Positions 8,736 through 17,743 are shown, counted from the first letter of the stretch. The stretch is 34,100 nt of DNA from CAZSMK01 sp964608095 (GCA_964608095.1 CAZSMK010000084.1:1-34100); one strand, 5' to 3'. Numbers and translations are program-made. The notes: generated by a model not told the origin, from the letters alone.

Positions 8736-9017
8736 GTGTATCGTGGCATAAAGGCTTTGATACCCTCAGCCAACGCAAGAATGTATTCCTGCTTGATAAG
8801 GATACACGAATTGAAAAAAGATTGTCATGGTAAAGAACAAGAAGAAGCTGACTACCGGTTTTGGAAAGTGGGCAAGAAAACGAAGGTATTCGCGCGGTTC
8901 TCGAAGGTCGGCTGCGAGAAAGGCTCCGCCGCTACGGAACGCCATCTGGACGTGCAAGAAGTCAAGCGTCTCGCTGCCATGTCGCAGGATGAGCGCGTCA
9001 AGGCAACACAAGAATAA
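8736..9017 (+). CDS. Possible small basic protein, unknown function
   Basis: This is a 93-codon frame with a GTG start behind a fair AAGGGG (about 7 nt spacing). The second half (ADYRFWKVGKKTKVFARFSK, later HLDVQEVKRLAAMSQDERV) has codon third positions typical of a real gene, rich in G and C. No family is recognised. A second frame starting with ATG at 8827 (MVKNKKKLTTGFGKWARKRR) also begins like a gene and then becomes very arginine-rich, so the true product could start there and shift frame, or the stretch could be the remnant of a broken gene. It lies between the defence operon and the surface-polysaccharide genes and is not clearly part of either. Confidence 0.3.
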   Translation: MYRGIKALIPSANARMYSCLIRIHELKKDCHGKEQEEADYRFWKVGKKTKVFARFSKVGCEKGSAATERHLDVQEVKRLAAMSQDERVKATQE

Positions 9018-9109
9018 GGTTTAGTTAATATACGACCCTTGCAGTGGACTGTCCGGCTGAAAGTAGAGAAGGGATATTTTTTCTCTCAAAGATTCCTGAA
9101 AAAACAGGT

Positions 9110-9138
9110 TGCACTTTCAACAATTTAAAGGTTACTAT
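9110..9138 (+). promoter_or_regulatory. Candidate promoter of the tandem GT2 gene
   Basis: TTGCAC (9110-9115) and TACTAT (9133-9138) are separated by 17 bp, in an AT-rich stretch 55-83 bp before the glycosyltransferase start. Both hexamers match the sigma-70 consensus only partly. A closer alternative is TTGTGA (9151) with TATAAA (9173), which would leave a very short leader. Confidence 0.28.
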
Positions 9139-9192
9139 ATTCTTTCTATGTTGTGAGCATTCCCGTCAACTGTATAAAATAAGGAGGATATA

Positions 9193-10788
9193 ATGGAAAA
9201 AGAAGGTATGATAAGCGTAATTCTCTATCTCCCGAAGGAGCTTCCCTATGAAGCATCAACGCTGGCTGAAACGGTGGACAGCATCATGAAATCCACGTAT
9301 CAGAATTTCGAGTTGCTACTCGTGGATGGGCGAGAGAATGAGCGCGGAAATTATGGATTTCTTGACAGCGTCCTCGAGGGCAACAAGGAGAAATTCAAAC
9401 CCGTTGAAGGTGAATTCAGGAATAAAGCAGCCATGTTCAATGCCGCCCTGGCAAAAGCCTCGGGCGATTATATCTTGAATGTAGATAATTTCAAGGCGCC
9501 GGTGCTTTTGAAGAAAAGCGGTCTCGACCTCTTTCGGTGGGGAATGATCAGGAGTAAGAAGCCCGGTCTCGTGTATGCCGATTACGAGATCGTTGACGAG
9601 GATGGCACGACCACGGAACGCCACCTGCTGCACTGGCATGAGGGCAGATTACGCGATGAATCCGACCATGGGCGTGTCTGGTTACTCTCGCGCAAGGTAC
9701 TGGATGAAATCGGCGGGATGGACGAGGAGTATAACGCTGCGGAGACCTATGACCTTCGTCTTAAAATGTCTGAAAAAGGCGATATGCGCCACATCTCCAA
9801 TCGCTGGAGCGGTTCCCTCTATACGGTTAAGTCCCAGAAGCAGACGCACGACGTTTTCAGCTACCTCCTTGCCGGAAAAGAGATACAGCTGGAATTGGAG
9901 AAAGCGCTTACGGAACATCTCAAGCGAATAAATGCATATCTGGCGCCCGGTCAGAATTATCATGAGGTGAAGTACACAGCGGAAGAGGAGAAAAAGTTTG
10001 AAGAATGTATAGCCTCAGTGGTGATTCCCGTATATAACCGACCGCAATTCATCGGTCATGCCATCAAGAGTGTGCTCGATCAGACGGTGAAGAATATCGA
10101 GGTCATCGTGGTGGTAAACGGCGGATGGGAAGACCCGACCATCAAAGAGGTTCAGCGATATATGCCTGACGGGGATAAATACCAGGACAAACCGCCTTAT
10201 GTACGCCTTATCGTGGTTGATATCAACAATATCGGCTATTGCCTGAACTCGGGTTTATCGGCGGCGCGCGGGAAATTTTATGTCCAGCTCGATTCCGACG
10301 ATCGCCTGACCCCTGACGCGGTTGAGAAGATCATAAAGACGTTCAAGGACGATCCCACCGCGGGTATGGTCATAGGCTCCTACGAAGTATGGCAAATGGA
10401 CGAGGCGGGAGAGATTCATCGACGCGACGACATACCCGTTGTCACTCACGATGAGTGGACCTACGAGAACGGGCGAAACAATCTGTTGCGTGTGAACGGA
10501 GCGGGAGCGCCTCGCGCTGCACATATCAAGGTGTTTAAAGAGATGAACTGGTTCGGGATAAACGATTCCCCGTGGTCGCGGAATTATGGCGAGGATTACG
10601 CCATGGTGCTTGCCGTGAGTGAACGGTATAATATCGGGCGCATTTGGGATCCCATCTACAAGGTGATTCGCCACGGCGGTTCCACAGACCATTCCATTGA
10701 CCAGGTAACCATTGACCGCAATGACGAGGCGAAAGACCATATGCGCCTTGAAGCGGTGAAACGGCGTCAGGCTCTCAATAAGCAATAA
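9193..10788 (+). CDS. Two-domain family 2 glycosyltransferase
   Basis: This is a cytoplasmic glycosyltransferase with two GT-A domains in tandem, a layout typical of capsule or O-antigen enzymes that add alternating sugars. The N-terminal domain (about 6-220) starts ISVILYLPKE and contains AMFNAALAKASGDYILNVDN, where the usual DxD is degraded to NVDN. The C-terminal domain starts at about 272 with ASVVIPVYNRPQFIGHAIKS and holds GLSAARGKFYVQLDSDDRL, with a full DSDD at about 367-370 for nucleotide-sugar and metal binding. The second domain is therefore probably catalytic and the first doubtful. AAGGAGG sits 5 nt before the ATG. It precedes the Wzz-like gene by 150 bp on the same strand. Sugar specificity cannot be predicted. 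Confidence 0.88.
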   Translation: MEKEGMISVILYLPKELPYEASTLAETVDSIMKSTYQNFELLLVDGRENERGNYGFLDSVLEGNKEKFKPVEGEFRNKAAMFNAALAKASGDYILNVDNFKAPVLLKKSGLDLFRWGMIRSKKPGLVYADYEIVDEDGTTTERHLLHWHEGRLRDESDHGRVWLLSRKVLDEIGGMDEEYNAAETYDLRLKMSEKGDMRHISNRWSGSLYTVKSQKQTHDVFSYLLAGKEIQLELEKALTEHLKRINAYLAPGQNYHEVKYTAEEEKKFEECIASVVIPVYNRPQFIGHAIKSVLDQTVKNIEVIVVVNGGWEDPTIKEVQRYMPDGDKYQDKPPYVRLIVVDINNIGYCLNSGLSAARGKFYVQLDSDDRLTPDAVEKIIKTFKDDPTAGMVIGSYEVWQMDEAGEIHRRDDIPVVTHDEWTYENGRNNLLRVNGAGAPRAAHIKVFKEMNWFGINDSPWSRNYGEDYAMVLAVSERYNIGRIWDPIYKVIRHGGSTDHSIDQVTIDRNDEAKDHMRLEAVKRRQALNKQ

Positions 10789-10848
10789 CAAAAGGCATCC
10801 CGTTCACAAATACATATATATAATAGAGATGCCGTATTCGAGATATTC

Positions 10849-10880
10849 GGGTGGCAGGTTGTACATAAAACTTGCCGCCC
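10849..10880 (+). promoter_or_regulatory. 12-bp RNA hairpin between the GT2 and Wzz-like genes
   Basis: GGGTGGCAGGTT (10849-10860) pairs with AACTTGCCGCCC (10869-10880) across an 8-nt loop. All 12 positions pair in RNA if two G-U pairs are allowed. No run of T follows, so it is not a classic intrinsic terminator. It lies 58 nt before the Wzz-like start and could stabilise or process the transcript, or attenuate downstream expression. Confidence 0.4.
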
Positions 10881-10938
10881 GGTTCGCTTTTGGTGTACCC
10901 TGTTTCCTCGATAACTTCTATATAATAATGGTGAAATA

Positions 10939-12966
10939 ATGGCAAACAACGATTCAATAGCCGGACGGAGGAGAGAAATTCTCGAATTCCTTTTGCTATC
11001 AAAAGGCAATATAGCCATCATTGTTTTGAGTGGTTTTATATGCGCACTGTTAGCCGCATTTATCACGTTGCAGATGGAGAATGTGTATCAAGCCGAGGCA
11101 AAACTCGTGGTTACCGAACCTAAATTCAAATCCGAACTATCACCCAGCTCGTTATCGGTGCGCAGTTGTGAAAATCTCCTTCGGTCGCCCTGGATACTTG
11201 AAGAGGCGCGACGCCGGATTTTGGATATGCGGCGCAACGTTCTTATCCTTCTCGGCAACCAACCTCTTTCACGCGATGAACTCAACAAACGAGCGATTGA
11301 AATCGCTGCGATGCCTCTCGAAGAATGGAAAGACCGCTTTGATCTTCCCACAGAAGAGGCGTTGTGGTTTCAGAGACTTAGTCCGGATGATTTTATCGCA
11401 CTGTATGAATTGGACGTCGAAGAATTTCGTAAAATCGCCATCGAGAACCTTCGAAGACAGCTCGATGCACGTATCTCTATCGAGCGGAAAACCAATATCC
11501 TGGTTGAATATTCACCCATCATAACCGTTGTAGGAAGAATGAATTCACCACGGCTTGCACGCTTCTTTGTCAACACGGTCGTCAAGGTGTTCGTTGATCT
11601 CTATGCAAGCGTTACCAGCACTGAAACAAGGGAATCAGCCTTGCTTGTACAGGAGAAGTACGAGGAAGCGAAAGAGGATTTGCAGGCAACAGAGGATGCG
11701 ATTACGGCGTTCAAGGAACAGTATAAGCTCGATCTCATAGATGAACGTATCAAAGCAATCGAGAAGACTATCCAGGAGCAAATCACCCAGTTGAAAAAGA
11801 TGGAAGCGGAGTATGCGCTGAAAACAGGCGAGATTACACAAATCCTCAGCCACCTGAACGCTATGAAAGAGGACGATTCGTGGATCGGCTACTTCTTGTC
11901 TGAAAATGAACCCACCGAGACATCATCTTCTGAGACTCCAGAGGTCGCATCCGCCGGCGAGGATAAAGGAGCCGAAGCAGTCCGGCAAAGCCTTCGGCAA
12001 ATCAAGGACGATTATGTGGCGACCGATAAGGCCTGGTTGGAGTTCGCTCAAACGTACAGAATCGACACCACCACCCAGATGCTCGACTCACTTCGCGCCA
12101 TGTACAACAACTACCAGGAAAAACTCTACGATGCCGAACTTTCCGTGGAAAGCCTGACGAGGGCAGTCGCTGAGCTCCAGAAACAACTGGAAAAAGAAGC
12201 ACAGACCATCGCGCTGGAGAAGGGAATCACGCAGGATGCGTTATGGGAACTCATCATACAAAAGCCTGCGGAAAAGGATGTGGCAAACGTCGCAAAAATC
12301 AGTATCCAGGACCAGGAGATCAACCCGACCTTTATTGAGATGTCAAAGCAACTTTTTCAATACGAGTCGGAACTCGAACGAAACCGTGCGTTAGTCACGA
12401 GGTATAAAACGCTGCTTGATGAGATTAATTCGAAGATCAAGGAGGCGGAGGAACTGTTTGCTCAAGGCCTCAACCGCCAGGACCAGCTCATGTTGAATAA
12501 GAGGGTGGTTGAGGATGCATACACAAAGTTGTCGGAATTTTACGTCACCCTCGAAGAGGATGAAAAGACCATTGCACTCGAGATCGACCAGTTACGGGCT
12601 AAAATCGATGAACTGTCTTCCACTATTATTATGCATGAAGAAGAGGTTAAAGAACTCAAGGACCTCTACCAGGAGAAGAAGACCGAGCTCGATCGTCTTG
12701 AACGCGATTATGAGACCTATAAAGAGTCGTTCAAGATCCTTGCCACGCATCGCGAGGAAGCACGAATCGCCTTTATAAGCAAACCTATTGATGTCAGGGT
12801 CGCCACCATGGCGGTTACACCTAACAAAAAAATCGGGCCAATGCGTTCGATTATTGTACTTACCGTTGCCGCGCTCGGTACATTTGCCGCTCTTATTGTT
12901 GTATATCTAAGCCAATCTATCAGATACCTGAAAGCCACTCAGCGGAAAGAAGAAACAATCGCATAA
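10939..12966 (+). CDS. Wzz/GumC-like polysaccharide co-polymerase
   Basis: This is an inner-membrane polysaccharide co-polymerase of the Wzz/GumC kind, which normally sets chain length or couples polymerisation to export. A short cytoplasmic N-terminus is followed by a membrane helix at about 24-46 and the family-typical start of the periplasmic domain (VYQAEAKLVVTEP). Very long coiled coils follow at about 220-300, 340-420 and 470-615. A second membrane helix at about 634-656 (IIVLTVAALGTFAALIVVYL) ends close to the C-terminus. There is no BY-kinase domain, and at 675 aa the protein is longer than classic Wzz. A proline-containing VTPNKKIGPMRS lies just before the last helix, as is common in the family. 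The start is served by GGTGA 4 nt upstream. No polymerase, flippase or outer-membrane exporter is visible nearby. Confidence 0.85.
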   Translation: MANNDSIAGRRREILEFLLLSKGNIAIIVLSGFICALLAAFITLQMENVYQAEAKLVVTEPKFKSELSPSSLSVRSCENLLRSPWILEEARRRILDMRRNVLILLGNQPLSRDELNKRAIEIAAMPLEEWKDRFDLPTEEALWFQRLSPDDFIALYELDVEEFRKIAIENLRRQLDARISIERKTNILVEYSPIITVVGRMNSPRLARFFVNTVVKVFVDLYASVTSTETRESALLVQEKYEEAKEDLQATEDAITAFKEQYKLDLIDERIKAIEKTIQEQITQLKKMEAEYALKTGEITQILSHLNAMKEDDSWIGYFLSENEPTETSSSETPEVASAGEDKGAEAVRQSLRQIKDDYVATDKAWLEFAQTYRIDTTTQMLDSLRAMYNNYQEKLYDAELSVESLTRAVAELQKQLEKEAQTIALEKGITQDALWELIIQKPAEKDVANVAKISIQDQEINPTFIEMSKQLFQYESELERNRALVTRYKTLLDEINSKIKEAEELFAQGLNRQDQLMLNKRVVEDAYTKLSEFYVTLEEDEKTIALEIDQLRAKIDELSSTIIMHEEEVKELKDLYQEKKTELDRLERDYETYKESFKILATHREEARIAFISKPIDVRVATMAVTPNKKIGPMRSIIVLTVAALGTFAALIVVYLSQSIRYLKATQRKEETIA

Positions 12967-13087
12967 TCCTCTTTTTCGGTCATGGGAGCAGATTTTGTTT
13001 TAACGCCTCATGTGGTGTCTTCAGCTGCGGCGTCGGGCTACATGAAAAGTATGCGAATAAACGACAAACCAACCAGAGGTTAACCCC

Positions 13088-15211
13088 ATGTCTTTTTTCC
13101 ACACACACGAAAGAACCCTAAAAAGATATATCGTAATCCAGATATCTCTGGCGTTGTTTTGTTGTATGGTAATTCCGTGCGTTGGTGAGGAAATATCCGT
13201 CTGCTCCGCAGCCTACGTTCCCGATCAAGCCTTTCCCGACCTTATCCGGTATGTCTGGGATGGATACGATCTCAAGCACGGTATGGGCGAACAGAAACCA
13301 TATAAAAATCTGGTTTCTCCGGGCGCCACGCTTCATCTGTTTTTCAGGAACGATTCTTCCGAGCCGGTTGAGATTGACCGGGTAAGATTGAACGGAATCG
13401 AGCTGAATAAACATATTCTGCCGATACACCGGGAGCATAGAGGACTCCATGCCGCCAGCTATCAATTGAATGATCCAACAACGACTTCTCATGAAATACG
13501 TAATCGTCTCGATGATGCGGGTTCGCCTATCTGGTATCAGGTCGAACCCAATCCAGTGCCGTCCGGCGGGTATTCAGAACTCGTTATAAGGTTTAGAAAC
13601 TTACCGAAGAAGCGGCACCTTGAAGTGGCAGTGGGACGAGGCGAAGAATCTTTCGTATCGAGGCAGATATCGACGTCATCTTCTCCTGTAGTGAAAATCG
13701 TCGGTCTACACTTCAACAAGGCTATCGACCGGGTATTTTTGTACCTGCGCCGAACCGATGGCAACGATTTTGAACTTAACTCGGTCAAGGTTGACGGCGC
13801 CGATATTTTATCAGGTGTGGAAACCCCACGGAAAAGCGTCCATGGACTTCTTCCTTTGGAGATACCGCTTGAACAGCCCTGGACGTATGGGTCGTTTCAT
13901 TATTTCCAGGCAACTACTGAAGATAACCTGACGGCTGCTGCCATGATTCGTGCGCGCGACGATTTTTTCGCCCTCGGTATGTGGGGGTACCGGAATTATG
14001 GAAATACGGACGAGGAACGCGCTCGCGATACCTGCACCGCTTTCCACAACCATCTGTTCAACACCCACATGGGAATGGCGGGGAAGCAGACCGGGTTTCT
14101 GGAAAGCGAAGAAGGGCTGGCGATGCTTTCGGAGCTGGGACTGTGCTATATGCATCGCGACCCGAGCAAAGCCTCGGTGCGCCATCCTCAACTCTATGCG
14201 CGCTTCCTCCTCGATGAGCCCGATGCCCACGAATATGCGGTAGATGCTCTTCCCGGTCATTTACGCCTCGGTGCCTATGCGCAGGCACTGGTTCAGCGGA
14301 AGCGCCACTGGATCGATAGCGATCCGCGCACCCTTACCCTTCTCAACGTAGATCTGACCTATAAACCACATAATTGGCTCACCTATGGGCAATTACCCGA
14401 CATTCTCTCGGTCGACCCCTACTACCAGATGCGGCTCAACGATGTCTATTGGAAGCATCCCGGATGGCTTGCGCAGTATTGCCATCCCTATTATGTCTTC
14501 GCAATCAGCGAGATAGCACGGTGGTCGTGCGAACCGCACCCGCTCCATGTGATTTTGAATTCAGTATCCTTTCGCGAGGATGATAAAGTATTTCGCTATG
14601 GAACACCGGAGGAGAAGAGGCTCGAATTTTATTATGCGCTTGCCGCAGGCGCAAAAGGCATCTCGTACTGGTGGTTCACACCGTACGGAAATTGTCGCGG
14701 TTGCGGCGCTGAGGACGACGAAGCCCGTGCCATGATGAAAGAAATGGCTCGACTGAACGCTGAGGCGCGCTCCGTTCTTTCGCTGCTTGCCACCTCCTGC
14801 CCGGGCGCCGATGCCGGGACAAAGGTCGATCCGTTCACACAAACACGTCCTCCATGGCTGATCACTCGTTCTCTTTTCTCCGGTACTCATTCAGCCATCA
14901 TTGTGCTTATCAATCGCGACCATTGTTCCGATCGTGTGGGCACTCTTTATCAATCTATACCTAAAGCGGAAGTTATCTTTGAAATTCCTTATTGGCTCGA
15001 TATTGCTGATGTGTTTCGGTTTTCCAATCGTGGAATCGAACCAGTTGAAAGTTCTCGACAGGAAGGCAACCTGGTGGTGCAATTGAACGATATCAAATTG
15101 ACGGAGATGCTCATTATATCGTCCACCACACAGATCAAGGAGCAGGTGAAAGAAACATGGGACAGACTCCAACCACGACTCGCCCGGGTTATCGCTCCTG
15201 TAAAGCAATGA
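13088..15211 (+). CDS. Exported TIM-barrel-like protein, glycoside hydrolase-like
   Basis: This 707-aa protein starts with a basic region and hydrophobic segment ending in GEE (about residues 14-37), a signal peptide or anchor, so it acts outside the cytoplasm. Residues about 50-290 look beta-rich. Residues about 290-620 resemble a glycoside hydrolase TIM barrel: RFLLDEPDAHEYA at about 372-384 with acidic DEPD, DILSVDPYY, and YYALAAGAKGISYWWFTPYG at about 515-534. A C-terminal beta region follows. I do not recognise a defined CAZy family, and catalysis is inferred only from these barrel-like motifs. A CRGCGAEDDEA stretch follows the barrel motif. AGAGG lies 8 nt before the ATG. Neighbours handling polysaccharide suggest a carbohydrate substrate. 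Confidence 0.6.
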   Translation: MSFFHTHERTLKRYIVIQISLALFCCMVIPCVGEEISVCSAAYVPDQAFPDLIRYVWDGYDLKHGMGEQKPYKNLVSPGATLHLFFRNDSSEPVEIDRVRLNGIELNKHILPIHREHRGLHAASYQLNDPTTTSHEIRNRLDDAGSPIWYQVEPNPVPSGGYSELVIRFRNLPKKRHLEVAVGRGEESFVSRQISTSSSPVVKIVGLHFNKAIDRVFLYLRRTDGNDFELNSVKVDGADILSGVETPRKSVHGLLPLEIPLEQPWTYGSFHYFQATTEDNLTAAAMIRARDDFFALGMWGYRNYGNTDEERARDTCTAFHNHLFNTHMGMAGKQTGFLESEEGLAMLSELGLCYMHRDPSKASVRHPQLYARFLLDEPDAHEYAVDALPGHLRLGAYAQALVQRKRHWIDSDPRTLTLLNVDLTYKPHNWLTYGQLPDILSVDPYYQMRLNDVYWKHPGWLAQYCHPYYVFAISEIARWSCEPHPLHVILNSVSFREDDKVFRYGTPEEKRLEFYYALAAGAKGISYWWFTPYGNCRGCGAEDDEARAMMKEMARLNAEARSVLSLLATSCPGADAGTKVDPFTQTRPPWLITRSLFSGTHSAIIVLINRDHCSDRVGTLYQSIPKAEVIFEIPYWLDIADVFRFSNRGIEPVESSRQEGNLVVQLNDIKLTEMLIISSTTQIKEQVKETWDRLQPRLARVIAPVKQ

Positions 15212-15234
15212 TGGATAAGGCGTTAAAAGACAAT

Positions 15235-15256
15235 GCTCTTTTCGAGAAGCGTTTTT
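15235..15256 (+). terminator. Weak intrinsic terminator candidate
   Basis: GCTCTT and AGAAGC flank a TTCG loop (one mismatch and one G-U pair) and are followed by GTTTTT, 24 bp after the stop of the 707-aa gene. The stem is short, so termination is probably partial. Confidence 0.33.
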
Positions 15257-15339
15257 AGGTTGAAACTATGTGGCAATTCTCCTATGACTTCAACTATCCA
15301 ATCGTATGAAAAATAATCATCAGTACGAGGAGGTACAGA

Positions 15340-16926
15340 GTGAAAAGCGAATCGCATATATTGAGGTTGCATATTGTCATTAGCGCTCTATTGATTCTTG
15401 TTCTGGTGTCGAGTTTATTTGCCCAGGAAATGGTCTCCGGGATTGTGTTTGAAGATGCAAACAAGAACCTGAAATTGGACAAGGGCGAAAAAGGGGTATC
15501 GGGTGTCCTTGTTTCCAACCAGCGGGATGTGGTCAAAACGACACGCGACGGGCTTTTTACACTTCCGGTTGACGATGAGACCATCGTATTCATCACCAAA
15601 CCCGCGGGATACGCTGCTCCGCTCGACGAAAATAACTTGCCCCAGTTTTATTATGTTCATCAACCCGGTGGTTCTCCTCAGTTGAAGTATAAGGGTGTTG
15701 AACCTACCGGCGAACTCCCCGAATTGCTTTATTTTCCTTTATTCAAGGTTAACGAAGCCGATACCTTCGACGTTCTTATCCTGGCTGACCCTCAGGTTCT
15801 CGACATGGAACAGATAAACTATCTGCGCCATGATATTGTGGAAGAGCTCTTGGGCACCGATGCTGCGTTTGCCATTGTGCTCGGAGATATTATGTTCGAT
15901 GATCTCGATTTGTATGAACCGTATAACCGGTTAATGGCAACGCTCGGAATCCCCCTCTGGAATGTTCCCGGAAATCATGACATGAACTACGAGGCTAAGG
16001 ACGATCGTTACTCGATGGAAACCTTCAAGCGAGTGTTTGGTCCCCCCTATTATTCATTCGACTACGGGAAGGTTCATTTTATGGTTTTCGACGATATCGA
16101 CTGGCATGGTAGAGTAGGGGAGAAAGGGGGATGGTATCAGGGAAAGATTGACGATTGCCAATTTGCCTGGATTCAGAACGACCTTTCGCTCGTACCGCGC
16201 GACCGGCTGGTTGTTCTTTGTATGCATATTCCGTTCATGACCTTTACGAGCGATAGCAGAGGTGAGCAAGTCGTGAACCGTGGCCATCTTTTTGAAATTT
16301 TGAGTGAGCGCGACAAATTCCTTGCTCTTGCCGGACATACCCACACGCTCGAACATTATTTCCTCGATGAGGCAGAGGGGTGGAAAGGGAGAAGACCTCT
16401 TCACATGATTATTTGTGCGACGGCATGCGGCTCCTGGTTTGGCGGTACGGTGGATGAACGCGGCATCCCTCATTCCACTCAATGCGACGGGACGCCTAAC
16501 GGGTATCATATTCTCAGTTTCGATAAAGCCGAGTATATCGAACGTTATAAAGCAGCGGGCAAGGGAGACGAGTACCAGATGAGAATCTCCTCTCCGTCCG
16601 GGTGTCTTGAACGAGGGAGTCTCGAGGACGCTCGAATCGTCGTCAACGTGTTCGATGGGAACTCACGCTCGACAGTGCAATGTCAGGTCGATTCATTGCC
16701 TCCGGTCTCTATGCAAAACGTCCTTATGACCGACCCCTTCTTTGAGGAAACATGCGAGGAGGAGAAAGACTCGTTCAGGTCATGGGTGCAACCATTGGTG
16801 AGCACCCATATATGGACCGCTCCACTACCCGGAGATCTCGAACCGGGTTATCACCGTGTCATTGCCACGACTACCGACCAATACGGGAGAACCTTCAGGG
16901 AGGGGAGTATCTTCGAGGTAAAATAA
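15340..16926 (+). CDS. Exported calcineurin-like metallophosphoesterase
   Basis: The order is a signal peptide (about 8-29, ending FAQE), a small prealbumin-like N-terminal domain (32-115), a calcineurin-type phosphoesterase core (about 140-380) and a C-terminal beta domain (about 400-528). This matches the metallophosphoesterase family with MetallophosN and MetallophosC domains. Core motifs are ILADPQ (in place of the usual D-x-H), LGDIMFDD at about 180-187, GNHDMN at about 211, MHIPF at about 293 and AGHTHTLEH at about 331. The core thus has most of a two-metal centre. The N-terminal FEDANKNLKLDKGEKG resembles a calcium-binding loop seen in SdrB-type repeats. The GTG start is well supported by GAGGAGGT with 5 nt spacing. 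A periplasmic or outer-membrane role in releasing phosphate from phosphoesters or glycans is likely. Confidence 0.85.
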   Translation: MKSESHILRLHIVISALLILVLVSSLFAQEMVSGIVFEDANKNLKLDKGEKGVSGVLVSNQRDVVKTTRDGLFTLPVDDETIVFITKPAGYAAPLDENNLPQFYYVHQPGGSPQLKYKGVEPTGELPELLYFPLFKVNEADTFDVLILADPQVLDMEQINYLRHDIVEELLGTDAAFAIVLGDIMFDDLDLYEPYNRLMATLGIPLWNVPGNHDMNYEAKDDRYSMETFKRVFGPPYYSFDYGKVHFMVFDDIDWHGRVGEKGGWYQGKIDDCQFAWIQNDLSLVPRDRLVVLCMHIPFMTFTSDSRGEQVVNRGHLFEILSERDKFLALAGHTHTLEHYFLDEAEGWKGRRPLHMIICATACGSWFGGTVDERGIPHSTQCDGTPNGYHILSFDKAEYIERYKAAGKGDEYQMRISSPSGCLERGSLEDARIVVNVFDGNSRSTVQCQVDSLPPVSMQNVLMTDPFFEETCEEEKDSFRSWVQPLVSTHIWTAPLPGDLEPGYHRVIATTTDQYGRTFREGSIFEVK

Positions 16927-17005
16927 CGGGGATAAGGTTCGCAGCCCGGGCTATTATGAGAATACCAATATTTCTCCGCAAAAAAGTTGTGATGAAATAA
17001 TATTA

Positions 17006-17743
17006 TTATTTTACGAACTTCAAGTAGTCCCAATCCGGGTAATGATGAAAATTGACCTTTGTCAGGTGAGCCGTAGATGAGAGCTCCTCGCCGTCCGGAA
17101 GATATGCGGAATAGTCATATCGGGCGAGGTGGAAAAGCCATGTGTCGCCTTCCTCCGGTGCCGTTCCTTCGAGCACATCCAATCCGCTGAACGGTATGGC
17201 AAGCTCGAGACACCAGTATTCATCTTCATCCGCCGGTTGATTTAACGTCCCTCGATAGCTGGTTTTCCACGTCAGCCCTTCGCAGGACCACGCGACTCGT
17301 TCTTTCAACGCCATACCCTTCTTTTGCCGCGCATCGAACACCGTGCCAAGAACGTTGATTTCGAAGTTGTAAAATTCATCCTTCTCTTCGTGCGGTTTGA
17401 GAAAGGTTTCAAGCACGTCTTCTTTAAAGGTAGGCGAATCGCGTTCTGTAAATTTACCGCCGATATCACGGTCAAACGCTTTGAGGCCGACGTACAGATA
17501 CGACTCGTTCCACAAAACTTTTCCGATAGTGAAGCTCGCAGGCATTTCGTCCGTGACGGGGATATAGAAGTTCAAGGCAGGCGCCTTGTTCCATGCGGCT
17601 TCGTCCAGTTTTCCGTCGACTATGATGGGCTCGGATGTATACCTGCATTCATACGTCAATTTTTCACCGGCAGTCAACACCGCTGGAAGAGTAAATAGAA
17701 GAAAAGCCAACAAACGAAGATAAGTGCTGGATGGTTTTTTCAT
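17006..17743 (-). CDS. Exported CBM9-like carbohydrate-binding protein
   Basis: I place the start at the ATG at 17743 (MKKPSSTYLRLLAF), which has AAGGAG 10 nt upstream and gives a clean signal peptide ending near LTAGE; an in-frame ATG at 17776 adds 11 residues and has no such site. The mature part follows the family 9 carbohydrate-binding plan seen in stand-alone exported proteins: EPIIVDGKLDEAAWNKAP near the N-terminus, KVLWNESYLYVGLKAFD, ERDSPTFKEDVLETFLKP, YNFEINVLGTVFDARQKKG, YWCLELAIPFSGLDV and WLFHLARYDY. No catalytic domain is attached. It is convergent with the phosphoesterase gene and 73 bp after the beta-helix gene that precedes it on the same strand, so the two may be co-transcribed and act on the same glycan. 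Confidence 0.82.
   Translation of the reverse strand: MKKPSSTYLRLLAFLLFTLPAVLTAGEKLTYECRYTSEPIIVDGKLDEAAWNKAPALNFYIPVTDEMPASFTIGKVLWNESYLYVGLKAFDRDIGGKFTERDSPTFKEDVLETFLKPHEEKDEFYNFEINVLGTVFDARQKKGMALKERVAWSCEGLTWKTSYRGTLNQPADEDEYWCLELAIPFSGLDVLEGTAPEEGDTWLFHLARYDYSAYLPDGEELSSTAHLTKVNFHHYPDWDYLKFVK

Noticed and set aside
9018..9100. A possible terminator (AGAGAA...TTCTCT) before the GT2 gene.
   Set aside because: The stem is short and AT-only, with a T-run inside the loop instead of after the stem.
13811..14260. A 149-codon minus-strand frame inside the 707-aa gene.
   Set aside because: It is antisense to a well-supported exported protein with a good start site and has no motif of its own.
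16054..16509. A 151-codon minus-strand frame inside the phosphoesterase gene.
   Set aside because: It is a shadow of the phosphoesterase reading frame, whose metal motifs are clear.
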